Shown one piece after another: positions 1 to 9,365 of a stretch of DNA of 35,932 nucleotides. Every line of letters begins with the position of its first letter. The first letter of the stretch is position 1. The notes beneath the pieces were generated by a model. That model worked only from the letters and a program-made list of their open reading frames with translations. It was not told the origin of the DNA and searched no databases. A program made the position numbers and the translations under genes. Source of the DNA: Planctomycetota bacterium (GTDB lineage Bacteria; Planctomycetota; JAJSAM01; JAJVHW01); contig JAJFFG010000079.1 in assembly GCA_021776825.1 (NCBI GenBank), forward strand, positions 1 through 35,932. Reading direction: 5' to 3'.

Positions 1-344
1 GCCCGACCGCGCCCGGGTGGGCCGTCTGCCGCACCGCTCAGGCTCGGAGACGCGCTCGGAGTCGACTCGCCTGCGCGCCACGACATCCGACCCACCCGGA
101 CACGCCCGGCATCCACGGGGAAACTCCGACAGCCTCTGAGCGGTCCAGGGCACCGCACTCCGCGTCGCGCGGGCTCGAACGCCGACCGTGAACCGCTCCG
201 TCGTCACGTCGCGCGCGGCCCCCGCGAACGATCGGAACCCGTTCTCATTCTGAGAAACGGACGTATCAACACCGCGGCTCGTGGACCCAGTGACTGACGG
301 CGCGAAGAACTGCGCCGGGCACCCAACTAGAACCGGAGGATCCC
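1..344. other. Intergenic / upstream region without a supported gene
   Basis: No start with a ribosome binding site and no recognisable protein was found. The plus frame is open from 1 to 297, but its translation is the Arg/Pro/Gly-rich text typical of non-coding high-GC DNA. The only structured elements I see are a palindrome at 242-256 (listed separately) and a loose inverted pair, CTCAGGCTCGGAG at 38-50 against CTCCGACAGCCTCTGAG at 126-142. The latter shares ACTCCGACAGCCT with the hairpin repeats at 7311-7604 and could be a degenerate copy. Confidence 0.5.
242..256. promoter_or_regulatory. Perfect palindrome, candidate operator
   Basis: TTCTCATTCTGAGAA is a perfect 6-3-6 palindrome about 90 bases before the start at 345. 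It stands out as AT-rich within very GC-rich DNA. Its size would suit a dimeric regulator; a resemblance to Fur-type boxes is loose and I do not assign a regulator. Confidence 0.3.
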
Positions 345-1754
<1,410 letters not shown>

Positions 1755-1785
1755 CCCCGCTCGCCTCTCCTGAGCGGATCGCACC

Positions 1786-1815
1786 GCGCGCCGCAGCCCT
1801 CGGGTTGCGGCGCGC
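1786..1815. terminator. Strong hairpin between converging genes
   Basis: GCGCGCCGCA (1786-1795) pairs perfectly with TGCGGCGCGC (1806-1815), and the loop can extend the stem by about three more pairs. It lies 31 bases after the stop at 1754 and 64 bases from the stop of the converging sulfatase gene. There is no T-run on either side, so it is either a U-tract-less terminator or simply an mRNA 3'-end stabiliser. Confidence 0.5.
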
Positions 1816-1878
1816 TTCGCGTTGGGTCGCGGTCGCTTCGGCGCTACCCGACCTCACGCATCGCGCGAACGATCCGCG

Positions 1879-3852
1879 CTAACGCGTCGCGTCGAGAGGC
1901 CGGTAGTGACCGGAGCGCAGCGTCGAGAGCGTTACGCGGGCGAGTGCGCGCAGCACGCGTCCGTCCACCGCATTGCCCGATGGAGGATCGGCGCGGTGGA
2001 CCCGCCGGCCATCGAACTCCAGCCCGACGAGCGATCCCGTCGGCGTCCACTCGGTGATCCGTCCGTCGCCGTTGAGCCAAAGCAGCGACTCATCGGCGTG
2101 GATCACGGCTCGCTCGGGCGGGTGTCGGATCGCGTCTCGCCCGAAGAAGCAGTGTGCGTACTGCCCTCCCAGAAGACCGAGCACCGTGGGGGCGACATCG
2201 AGCTGAGAGACCACTCGCTCGTCGCGTCCGGCGGCCACGTGCGCCGGGGCCACGACCAGCAGGGGAACGTGATACGAGCGAACGTCGACCAGCTCTTCGT
2301 GCCGCGCGTCCTGGCCGTGATCGGCGACGAACACGAAGACCGTGTCGTCGAACCACTCGGTCTTCCGCGCCAGATCCATGAAGTGTCCGAGCGCCCAATC
2401 GGCGTAGCGGAACGTGGTCTTGCGCGCACCGCGCGGCGTGCCTTCCGGGTACGGCTCGACGCGGCCGTCCGGGCAGGTGTAGGGGCGGTGGTTGGTCAGA
2501 GTCAGGACGAAGCCGAGGAACGGTGCATCGCCCTTGCCGAGGCTGGAGAACTCCTCGACCGCGCGTTCGAACACCTCTTCGTCCGACACGCCCCACGACG
2601 TCGACCAGCGCGGCGACTCGAAGTCGTCGCGGGCGATGAGGCGCTCGAACCCACCGCCGGCGAGGTAGCCGTTCAGGTTGTCGAAGCCACGGTCGCCGCC
2701 GTGCACGCCGAGCGTCCGGTAGCCGCGCTCGCGCAGGACGTGTGCGATCGAGAAAAGCCCCGTCTCGGCGCCCGGCGAGCGCAACGCCGCCGGGCCCGGT
2801 AGCGACGGCAGCGACGAGAGCACTCCGCCCAACGCGCGGTTCGTGCGCGATCCGACAGCGAAGCACCGGGTGAACAGAAGCCCGTCGTCGGCGAGCGCGT
2901 CGAACACCGGTGCGCCGGTCTTGCGACCCCCGAGGCAACCGATCCCGCGTGCGTCGAAACTCTCCATCAACACGATGACCACGTTCAGGTCGCGGCGCGG
3001 GCGCCCTGTGTCCGTCACCCGCCAGAGCGGGTTGTCAGGCACGTCGAGAAGCCGGTCGGACGGCGTCGTCAAGACAGGGAGCAGATCGTCGATGGCCTCC
3101 CCGAGGTCGACGTCCGCGACGCGCGCCTCGAGCGTCGAACCGTGACGCATCTCTTGCACGAGAGCGAAGGCAACGTTGTAGCTGCCGTTCAAGGCGAGCT
3201 GATTGGCGGCGCGGTGTGGGCTGAACCACGCCGCGCCCCACGTCGTGCCGGAGTCCGCCACGCCCGCCCACGCGAGGAACGCGAGCGCCACCAGGACGGC
3301 GAACGAGGCGGCTCGTCGCGGACGCGCGTCAGCGGCGTGGCGCTCGACCCATCGGCGTGTGATCCACGCCGCTCCGATCGCGGCAGCGGCCGCGCCGACG
3401 AGCACCGGCAGCACGGAGAAGTCGTCGCCCAGCGTGGCGATGAGCAGCGTGGGCGACTGGAGGTAGTCGAGAGCGCCGCCATGCAGCCGCGTCGAGAACT
3501 CGCGGAAGTGCAGGACGTCGGCGATCCCGCCGACGAGCACTCCGAACGTCGCCACCGCGAGCCAGGCCAGCACGACTCCGCGCGCGACGCCGCGTCGTCG
3601 CCATCGCTCGGCCGCGATCGAGCAGACGAGCCATGCTGGGAGGAGCAGCCACGCGACGAACGAGGCGTCCAGTCGGACGCCGACGAGGAATGCGCCCAGC
3701 GTGGTGCCGAGCGAGAGCGACGTGTCCGTCGCGGCGAGGATGGCCAGCCGCACGGCCACAGAGAGCGCCAGCCCGACTCCGAGCAGGCGCGCGACGAGCC
3801 GGAGCTCGAGCGCGCCGCGGCGCGTGTCCGTCGGGTGGGCGGCGGTGGGCAC
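1879..3852 (-). CDS. LtaS-like membrane sulfatase / phosphoglycerol-transferase family protein
   Basis: 657 aa from a GTG start with no clear ribosome binding site; a slightly later start is possible. About five hydrophobic segments occupy residues 20-205. An alkaline-phosphatase/sulfatase fold follows. LMESFD (Glu297) fits the metal ligand, Thr337 in GSRTNRAL the nucleophile at the position used by LtaS, and ADHGQ (Asp511, His512) the second metal-ligand pair. GVHGG (about 382-386) and TNHRPY are further family motifs. Members of this family move phosphoglycerol groups onto lipids or glycans outside the membrane, or hydrolyse phospho- or sulfo-esters; the substrate cannot be read here. The start lies 43 bases from the stop of the upstream lipoprotein gene on the same strand, so the two may be cotranscribed. 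Confidence 0.85.
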   Translation of the reverse strand: MPTAAHPTDTRRGALELRLVARLLGVGLALSVAVRLAILAATDTSLSLGTTLGAFLVGVRLDASFVAWLLLPAWLVCSIAAERWRRRGVARGVVLAWLAVATFGVLVGGIADVLHFREFSTRLHGGALDYLQSPTLLIATLGDDFSVLPVLVGAAAAAIGAAWITRRWVERHAADARPRRAASFAVLVALAFLAWAGVADSGTTWGAAWFSPHRAANQLALNGSYNVAFALVQEMRHGSTLEARVADVDLGEAIDDLLPVLTTPSDRLLDVPDNPLWRVTDTGRPRRDLNVVIVLMESFDARGIGCLGGRKTGAPVFDALADDGLLFTRCFAVGSRTNRALGGVLSSLPSLPGPAALRSPGAETGLFSIAHVLRERGYRTLGVHGGDRGFDNLNGYLAGGGFERLIARDDFESPRWSTSWGVSDEEVFERAVEEFSSLGKGDAPFLGFVLTLTNHRPYTCPDGRVEPYPEGTPRGARKTTFRYADWALGHFMDLARKTEWFDDTVFVFVADHGQDARHEELVDVRSYHVPLLVVAPAHVAAGRDERVVSQLDVAPTVLGLLGGQYAHCFFGRDAIRHPPERAVIHADESLLWLNGDGRITEWTPTGSLVGLEFDGRRVHRADPPSGNAVDGRVLRALARVTLSTLRSGHYRPLDATR

Positions 3853-3895
3853 GATGGAAGGCTACTCACTCCGCCCAACCGAGAGGGGGGTGCGA

Positions 3896-4141
3896 CTACT
3901 TCCCGATGGGGCGGTACTTCTCGATGTGCTCACGCACCGAGCCGGCGGCGGCATCGGTCGTGTCGACGGCCGTCGCGGCCTCTTCGACCACGTCGGGCTC
4001 GCTCTGGTCGTGATCGGCGATCGTCGAATCCACGGCGGTCTCTGGCGGCCGCACGGCCGACGGCTTCGACGAACTGGACTGGGGGGCGACGCAGCCGACG
4101 AGGGCAAACGTGGCGAGTAGGGCGAACATGGCGGGGCGCAT
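3896..4141 (-). CDS. Small lipoprotein, 81 aa
   Basis: I chose the internal ATG at 4141 because GAAGGAGA lies just upstream and the product then begins with a lipoprotein signal, with lipobox LVGC at residues 14-17. The mature part is short, Ser/Pro/Ala/Asp-rich and probably disordered, ending in a charged helix-like segment (VREHIEKYRPIGK). The longer frame up to 4549 overlaps the divergent gene and reads as non-coding text. Function unknown. It precedes the sulfatase gene on the same strand and shares a divergent intergenic region with the FG-GAP gene. Confidence 0.7.
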   Translation of the reverse strand: MRPAMFALLATFALVGCVAPQSSSSKPSAVRPPETAVDSTIADHDQSEPDVVEEAATAVDTTDAAAGSVREHIEKYRPIGK

Positions 4142-4331
4142 CGGGTCTCCTTCGGGTACGGGCGGGAACGGTACACGACGTCCGTCCGGCTCCGACGGAG
4201 GATTGGACGCGCGTGGTGACTCATCGTTCACGCGCTGTGTTCCTGCGCCGTGACCAGAGTCGCGACGCGCATAATCCGGGTTGGCCCGCGGCCGCGGAAG
4301 CATCGTGGGACCGGAGGAACGGAGGAGCGGA

Positions 4332-6035
4332 GTGCGACGTGGGTGGGCCGGCACGAGCGTGATCCGAGGGACGACCGCGTTGGTCGCCGGAGCGCTGCTC
4401 GTCGCCTGTGACGGTCGGACGTCGAGATCTGAGCCGGAGACCGACCCCGGCAGCGCGACGCCGCTGCTGGTCGAACGCACCGACGACTGGGGGCTCGACG
4501 CGCGCCAGTCGGCCGGCTTCACCGGCGAGTATCGGCTGCCGGAGATCATGGGCTCCGGCGTGGTCGTTCTCGATGCCGACGGCGACGGCGTGGAGGACCT
4601 CCTGGTCCTCGATCAGGGGCCGCGCCGCGACTCGGCCGCGCCGGATCGTCTCTACCTCGGCCGTGCCGATCAGGGGTTCGAGCTCGCCGCCGACCGCGGG
4701 CTCGCGCATCCGGGCTGGAGCATGGGCGCGGCGGCCGGGGACCTCGACAACGACGGCGACATCGACGTTGTCCTCGGTTGCTGGGGCCCGGACGCGGTGT
4801 TTCGGAACGAGGGCGGGGGGGCGTTCCGTGACGTCACCGAAGGCTCAGGCTTCGACGGCGATCACCTCACAACCTCGGTCGCTCTGCTCGACTTCGACGG
4901 CGACGGCTTCCTCGACGTGTTCCTCGCGCGCTACGTCATCCCCGATCCGGATCGGGTGTGCGGCGGCGCGGCGGGCAAGCGGGAGTACTGCGGCCCGAAG
5001 TCGTACGACCCGATCCCCGACGCGCTGTATCGCAACCGAGGCGACGGCACGTTCGAGGACGTCAGCGTATCCAGCGGGATCGCCGGCGAGGCGTCGAGCG
5101 GACTCGGTGTCGCCGTGGCCGACTTCGACCGCGACGGCCGACCCGACATCTACGTGGCGAACGACCAGCGCGCGAACCACCTCTGGATGAACCAGGGTGA
5201 CGGGACGTTCCGTGAGGAGGCTCTGCAGCGCGGCGTCGCGCTCTCCGGACGCGGTAATGTGGAGGCGAGCATGGGCGTCGACGTCGGTGACGTCGATGGC
5301 GACGGGCACCTCGACGTCTTCCTGACGCATCTGATGGGGGAGACCAACACGCTGTACCTCGGCAGTGACCGCGGACTGTTTCGTGACGCGTCGTCGCGCT
5401 CCGGCGTCGGCGGGCCGAGTCGTGACCTGACCGCCTTCGGAGCGGCGCTCTTGGACCTCGAGCTCGACGGCGACCTCGATCTTGTCATCGCGGACGGCGC
5501 CGTCAGCTCTGATCGCCAGCGACCCGGGACGACGAACGAGCCGCCGCTCGACGTCTACGGTCAACCGAACCAAGTGCTGCGCAACGATGGCACCGGAGTG
5601 TTCGAAGAGGCTGCCGCAGGCCTGGGCACGTTCGCGTCGATCGCCGAGATCAGTCGCGGTCTGGCCTTGGCCGACCTCGATCGCGACGGCGACCTCGATG
5701 TCGTCGTCACCAACGTTGCCGGACGAGCACGTGTCTACGAGAACGTCGCCCCGCGAGCAGGTCGTTGGCTCTCGGTGACGGCATTCGACCCGGCACTGCG
5801 CCGCATCGCGGTCGGGGCGCGCATCGAGGTCCGCGCCGGCGGCCGCACCTTCGTCCGTCTGGCTGGCGGCGGGTGGAGCTATCTGTCGGGATCGAGCCCG
5901 ATCGCGCACTTCGGGCTCGGCGAGGTGACGGAGGTCGACGACGTCCTCGTCATCTGGCCGGGTGGCGAGCGCGAGCGGTTCCGGGTCGAGGGCATCGACA
6001 CGCATGTGCGTCTGGAACGGGGAGCGGGCGAGTGA
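4332..6035 (+). CDS. FG-GAP/VCBS repeat lipoprotein with C-terminal ASPIC/UnbV domain (CRTAC1-type)
   Basis: 567 aa from GTG at 4332, chosen because GGAGG lies just upstream and because the product then starts with a lipoprotein signal ending LLVAC. A TTG at 4281 would add 17 residues and spoil the signal. At least seven calcium-loop repeats are visible, for example DADGDGVEDL, DLDNDGDIDV, DFDGDGFLDV, DFDRDGRPDI, DVDGDGHLDV and DLDRDGDLDV, as expected for an FG-GAP beta-propeller. The C-terminal ~80 residues match the ASPIC/UnbV pattern, with GARIEVRAGGR, a GxGxxxxVDDVLVIWPGG core and a terminal charged strand. Such proteins sit on the cell surface or in the periplasm; their partners are mostly unknown. 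The stop overlaps the start of the TPR lipoprotein gene (GTGA), indicating translational coupling. Confidence 0.9.
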   Translation: MRRGWAGTSVIRGTTALVAGALLVACDGRTSRSEPETDPGSATPLLVERTDDWGLDARQSAGFTGEYRLPEIMGSGVVVLDADGDGVEDLLVLDQGPRRDSAAPDRLYLGRADQGFELAADRGLAHPGWSMGAAAGDLDNDGDIDVVLGCWGPDAVFRNEGGGAFRDVTEGSGFDGDHLTTSVALLDFDGDGFLDVFLARYVIPDPDRVCGGAAGKREYCGPKSYDPIPDALYRNRGDGTFEDVSVSSGIAGEASSGLGVAVADFDRDGRPDIYVANDQRANHLWMNQGDGTFREEALQRGVALSGRGNVEASMGVDVGDVDGDGHLDVFLTHLMGETNTLYLGSDRGLFRDASSRSGVGGPSRDLTAFGAALLDLELDGDLDLVIADGAVSSDRQRPGTTNEPPLDVYGQPNQVLRNDGTGVFEEAAAGLGTFASIAEISRGLALADLDRDGDLDVVVTNVAGRARVYENVAPRAGRWLSVTAFDPALRRIAVGARIEVRAGGRTFVRLAGGGWSYLSGSSPIAHFGLGEVTEVDDVLVIWPGGERERFRVEGIDTHVRLERGAGE

Positions 6036-7297
6036 GCACGCGTTGGCTCTCGGTCGCCGTACTCCTGTTTTCGAGCGCCTGCGGTGCGGACGGCCCACCG
6101 CTGCCGGTCGTGCCGCCGGAGGGGCTGGAGCCGGCTGTCGCGGCCCGCCTCGCCGCGGCGTACGCCACGGCCGAGGACGACGCCTCGGCCGAGCACCTCC
6201 TTGACTACGGCCGCGTCCTGTTCGGGCATCGACACCACGCCGCGGCGTTCGACGTGCTGCGCCGGGCCGCGGCGCTCGGCGGTCCCGTGGCGTTCGAGAG
6301 CACGTACCTCGCGGCGCTCGCGGCGTCAGAGTCTGACCTGGCCGAAGCCGAACGGCTGATGACTCGCGCTCTTCGCATGGAGCCGCGCTTCGTGGCCGGC
6401 CACGTGAAGCACGGCATGTTTCGCGAGGAACTCGATCGCCTGGCCGACGCCGAGTTCTCGTACACGGCCGCGCTGCGCATCGAACGCTCGTCGCACGCGC
6501 TGCTCGGACTCGGTCGCGTGGCGCTGGCGCGTGGCGAGCCGGATCGAGCGATCGGCCTGCTCGAGGGGGCTCGCGTCCTCGACCCGCGGCACCACGAGGT
6601 CGACGTTGCGCTCGCGCAGGCGTACACCGCAAAGGGCTGGACGGACGACGCGCGAGCGGCGCGCGATCGCGCCACGGGACACGCCGAGATCACGGCGATC
6701 CCTGACCCCGTGCTCAATCGGGCCCTCGACCAGAACGTCTCGTACCACGGGCTCGTGGATCGTGCGCAGCACCGCTACATCTCCGGCGACGTCCGCGGCG
6801 CGCTGGCGCTGGTCGATCTCGCGGTGCTCGTCGACGCCGCTCACGCGCGGGCGCATCTCGTGAGCTGTCAGATCCTGCGCGACATGGGCGATCACGAGGG
6901 CGCGATCATCGCGTGCAACCGAGTTCTCGCAGTGACGCCCAAGCATGCCGAGGCGCTCGCACGGCGCGGGACTGCCCACGCGGAGCTGGAGCAGATCGAG
7001 GCGGCCGAGGCATCGCTGCGCGAAGCCGTCGCGATCGGCGGCGAACTGCCGCTTCCGCGTCGCGAGCTGGCGCGCTTTCTGCTCACGCAGGAGAACGCCG
7101 CCGAGGCGCGAACGCTGTTGGAAACGCTGCTGCGCGACCATCCCGACGATCTTCTCGCCCGCCTGCTGATGGCGAGCGTGCACGCGAAGGCCGGTGAATG
7201 GGACGCCGCGCACGCGCAGGCGGAGTACGTCGTTCGGCGCCGGCCCACGGATGTCATTGCCCGACGGCTGATGGCCGAGGCCGCGCGAGAGCGCTGA
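6032..7297 (+). CDS. TPR-repeat lipoprotein
   Basis: 421 aa. The GTG at 6032 overlaps the upstream TGA in GTGA, with GGGGAG a few bases before it, and gives a lipoprotein signal with lipobox SSAC at about residue 17. The rest is helical TPR repeats, with recurrent patterns such as ALLGLGRVALARGEPDRAI, HALAR-type turns, ALARRGTAHAELEQIEAAE and LLARLLMASVHAKAGEWDAA. Genes of this kind commonly follow ASPIC/UnbV genes, so the two products probably form one surface or periplasmic assembly, with the TPR solenoid as scaffold. That partnership is inferred from coupling and the shared lipoprotein signals. Confidence 0.85.
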   Translation: MSTRWLSVAVLLFSSACGADGPPLPVVPPEGLEPAVAARLAAAYATAEDDASAEHLLDYGRVLFGHRHHAAAFDVLRRAAALGGPVAFESTYLAALAASESDLAEAERLMTRALRMEPRFVAGHVKHGMFREELDRLADAEFSYTAALRIERSSHALLGLGRVALARGEPDRAIGLLEGARVLDPRHHEVDVALAQAYTAKGWTDDARAARDRATGHAEITAIPDPVLNRALDQNVSYHGLVDRAQHRYISGDVRGALALVDLAVLVDAAHARAHLVSCQILRDMGDHEGAIIACNRVLAVTPKHAEALARRGTAHAELEQIEAAEASLREAVAIGGELPLPRRELARFLLTQENAAEARTLLETLLRDHPDDLLARLLMASVHAKAGEWDAAHAQAEYVVRRRPTDVIARRLMAEAARER

Positions 7298-7310
7298 GCG
7301 CGAGTGGGTC

Positions 7311-7368
7311 AGCAGGCTGTCGGAGTCTCGGCCTCGACGGGCCACGCAGGTTGGCGCGACAGCCTGCT
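7311..7368. repeat. 58-base hairpin repeat, copy 1
   Basis: AGCAGGCTGTCG (7311-7322) and CGACAGCCTGCT (7357-7368) are a perfect 12-bp inverted repeat around a 34-base loop. The reverse complement of the element at 7544-7604 matches it in both stem arms and in the adjacent GGAGTCTCGGC, while the loop centres differ. It therefore belongs to a small REP-like family with conserved ends and variable middles, not to a one-off terminator. Confidence 0.75.
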
Positions 7369-7543
7369 GCCATAGGTCGACTGGGTGGCGAGCGGCGGCG
7401 AATTGCGGCGCGGCCGGGTCCCGTGCGGCGCCACGTGCCGATGCGGGCGTTCTGGAGCGGATCCGTCGCCGAATCCGCCTCGGCTTCCTCGTCGGCTCTC
7501 CTCGGGCCACCTCGAGGTGGCCATCGGGGATGAAGTCCCTAAC
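7369..7543. other. 175-base spacer between the two hairpin repeats
   Basis: No start with a ribosome binding site and no recognisable protein. A local palindrome (GGCCACCTCGAGGTGGCC, 7505-7522) could form a hairpin. The segment might be the internal part of a composite element bounded by the two inverted hairpins. Confidence 0.4.
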
Positions 7544-7604
7544 TAGCAGCCTGTCGCGCCGGCGGTCGTTCGCACGGCGACGCCGAGACTCCGACAGGCG
7601 GCTA
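7544..7604. repeat. 61-base hairpin repeat, copy 2 (inverted)
   Basis: TAGCAGCCTGTCG (7544-7556) pairs with CGACAGGCGGCTA (7592-7604) with one mismatch. It is in opposite orientation to copy 1, sharing the stem and GCCGAGACTCCGACAG. It overlaps the last codon of the hypothetical gene that ends at 7602, so that gene's TAG stop is supplied by the repeat. Confidence 0.75.
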
Positions 7605-7934
7605 GCTGGCGTCGAGCGCTGCGACCAGTTCGGCGACGACAGGGCAGTCGTCGACCGTCGTCACGAAGCGGTGCGGGTCGTCGTGCACGCGTGCCCATGA
7701 GCTGCCGTTGAGGCCGTGGATTGCTCCGACGGCCCGCACGTGCGCGATCGATTGGAGGAGCACGACCGGCATGGGCGCATCCGGGTGGCTCAGCTCGACG
7801 CAGCGCGAGACCACGGCGAGCGCAGCGCGGACGCAGCGTCGCGCCGGTTGCGGAGTCCAGCCTCGCTCTCCTGCGAGTTCGACCGTCCGGTCTACCTGCG
7901 TGCGGGACAAGACGACGAACTCGCGAGTGGGCAT
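7602..7934 (-). CDS. Hypothetical protein, 110 aa
   Basis: The ATG at 7934 is preceded by GGAGGT at good spacing, so I prefer it to a GTG 49 codons upstream. The sequence is compact and looks real: a helical N-terminal half containing RTVELAGERGW and AARRCVRAALAVVSRCVEL, a middle with VVLLQSIAHVRAVGAIHGLN, and an acidic C-terminus. I do not recognise the family. It lies 184 bases after hipT on the same strand, so it may be part of the same transcript. The stop codon falls inside a hairpin repeat, so the natural C-terminus may have been altered by insertion of that repeat. Confidence 0.55.
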   Translation of the reverse strand: MPTREFVVLSRTQVDRTVELAGERGWTPQPARRCVRAALAVVSRCVELSHPDAPMPVVLLQSIAHVRAVGAIHGLNGSSWARVHDDPHRFVTTVDDCPVVAELVAALDAS

Positions 7935-8118
7935 GCTGGACCTCCGCCCGCACTCAGCGAACCGCGTGCCTCGTTCGGGCAGCGTGGCCGCAGCGATCGT
8001 GGCCGGGCTCGGACAGAACGACTTGCATCGAACCACGCGGCCGGCTGCGGAGCGTCCGGTGTCGACGTCGTGCAACGCCACTGCCGCGAGCGTCGCAGGC
8101 CCAGGACGATCCTCGACG

Positions 8119-9030
8119 TCAGAGGAGCGTGGCGGTCCGGTCTTGGAGCAGATCGGCGTAGTCCGCTTTCTGGTCGTCCGGCAGGACCGAGCGAGCGACC
8201 AGGTCCAGTGCGGTGTCGAGCTGGCTACGGATGGACCGCAAGACGCGCTCGGCCGCGCGCCACGGCAGTCCGCACTCCCGCGCGAAGAGCTGCCACGTGA
8301 CGGAAGTGAGCGCGTCGCGTCGGTTCCCGATCGGGAGCGCGAGGCGATCCCCGGGGATCACCAGGCGCGTGCAGAGAAGGTCGTAGGCCGGACTGAGTCG
8401 GTGGACGCCCCCCGTCGTCAGGATGGCGATGTTCTTCAGATGCAGGTCGCCGTTGCCGGTCCACCAGGCGAACGCGAGGAGTTGAAACAGTCGTCTCACT
8501 TCGATGATCGGCTCGGTTGCGAAACGTCGCACCAGTGCCGCGAGCTCCTCTGCGGAGCCGTCGTACTTGTCCTTCTGCGGGCGGCCCGACAGCTGACAGA
8601 AGTCCTCCATCGCGAGCTTCGAGCCGTCCAGCGGCCGGTCGAAGCGCGCGGTGACGTAGGCAAGCGACCCGTCCGTGAGCGGTACAAGACCGCACGGTGC
8701 CACCTCCATCCCGACAGCGCGGGCAATGCACATCGTCACGTGCTCGTTCGCAGGTAGGTGGGGGAGTGACTCAGAGTCCGGTTTCAGGATGTACCGTTGG
8801 TTTCCGATCCCTGCCTGCAGAGTCGTCCGTTCTGTGTCGATCCCGACGGAGATCTTCCGTTGCACTCCGGACAGTGACGTCTTGCCGACCATGGCTAGCC
8901 CGAGCGTGTGAAGCTTGGCGATGTCGACGTCGATCGTCGGCACGGTGGCTGTCCCGAACAGTCGTCGCGCGCACGGGACGTGCGCGGTCGCGTCGGAGTC
9001 TCCGAGGCATACAACGCAACGCGTGGTCAT
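8119..9030 (-). CDS. hipT: HipT-like Ser/Thr kinase toxin (HipA C-terminal domain with zinc-finger-like N-terminus)
   Basis: 303 aa, starting at ATG 9030, which overlaps the hipS stop (ATGA). The N-terminus has C5-x2-C8 and H17-x2-C20 before RRLFG, the short metal-binding-type lead of stand-alone HipT proteins. A Gly-rich loop with Ser-Leu-Ser at 52-54 in KTSLSGVQRK matches the SxS autophosphorylation motif of HipT. Later comes the kinase core: YILKPDS with the ATP-binding Lys, the catalytic-type WTGNGDLHLKNIAIL and the metal-binding-type LSPAYDLLCT. The N-terminal HipA subdomain is absent and is supplied by the separate hipS gene. By family knowledge such kinases phosphorylate an aminoacyl-tRNA synthetase and arrest translation; the target here is unknown. 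Confidence 0.85.
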   Translation of the reverse strand: MTTRCVVCLGDSDATAHVPCARRLFGTATVPTIDVDIAKLHTLGLAMVGKTSLSGVQRKISVGIDTERTTLQAGIGNQRYILKPDSESLPHLPANEHVTMCIARAVGMEVAPCGLVPLTDGSLAYVTARFDRPLDGSKLAMEDFCQLSGRPQKDKYDGSAEELAALVRRFATEPIIEVRRLFQLLAFAWWTGNGDLHLKNIAILTTGGVHRLSPAYDLLCTRLVIPGDRLALPIGNRRDALTSVTWQLFARECGLPWRAAERVLRSIRSQLDTALDLVARSVLPDDQKADYADLLQDRTATLL

Positions 9031-9365
9031 CCGTCGCCACCGTCGGCTGTGGCGATCACCTCGACTGCGCCGACGCAGTTCGCGCAGAGCGCCAGGAGTA
9101 GGCCGAACGCGTCGTCCTTGGCGATCTTCAACTTCGCGGTCGACAGTTCGAGCAACCACCCTTCTGGCAGCAGGTTCTCGAAGAACGGGTGCAGGCCCTT
9201 CGACTCGTACGGCTCCCTCCGTAGCGGCATCGTCAGCGACACGGGCTGTGCGTGCGGCGTGTTGAGCCAATCAGGCAGATAGGTGAATCGACTCCCGTTC
9301 GGAGTCTCCTCTAGACGCCCGGCGGGGCGGCCGTCGATCCGCACGAGTCCGACGCGTTCACTCAT
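9027..9365 (-). CDS. hipS: HipS-like antitoxin (stand-alone HipA N-terminal subdomain)
   Basis: 112 aa. ATG at 9365 overlaps the hipB stop, and its own stop overlaps hipT, both as ATGA. The protein matches the N-subdomain 1 of HipA: GRPAGRLE at the start, FTYLPDWLNTPHAQPVSLTM, then LHPFFENLLPEGWLLE and DAFGLLLALCANCVGAVEV. In full HipA this segment is fused to the kinase; as a separate protein in the order B-S-T it corresponds to HipS, the antitoxin of HipBST systems. A longer reading frame extends upstream to 9707, but only antisense-like text lies before the ATG. Confidence 0.8.
   Translation of the reverse strand: MSERVGLVRIDGRPAGRLEETPNGSRFTYLPDWLNTPHAQPVSLTMPLRREPYESKGLHPFFENLLPEGWLLELSTAKLKIAKDDAFGLLLALCANCVGAVEVIATADGGDG

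Noticed and set aside
1..297. Open plus frame at the left edge, possibly the end of a gene
   Set aside because: Translation is Arg/Pro/Gly-rich with no pattern; open frames of this length are common by chance at this G+C.
4281..4331. TTG start 17 codons earlier for the FG-GAP lipoprotein
   Set aside because: No ribosome binding site and it would put charged residues before the lipoprotein signal; GTG 4332 has GGAGG upstream.
3142..4362. 406-codon plus frame across the sulfatase and lipoprotein genes
   Set aside because: Arg/Glu-rich antisense text, no ribosome binding site; overlaps genes with clear motifs.
4845..6632. 595-codon minus frame
   Set aside because: Antisense to the FG-GAP and TPR genes; low-complexity Arg/Ala/Asp composition and no domain.
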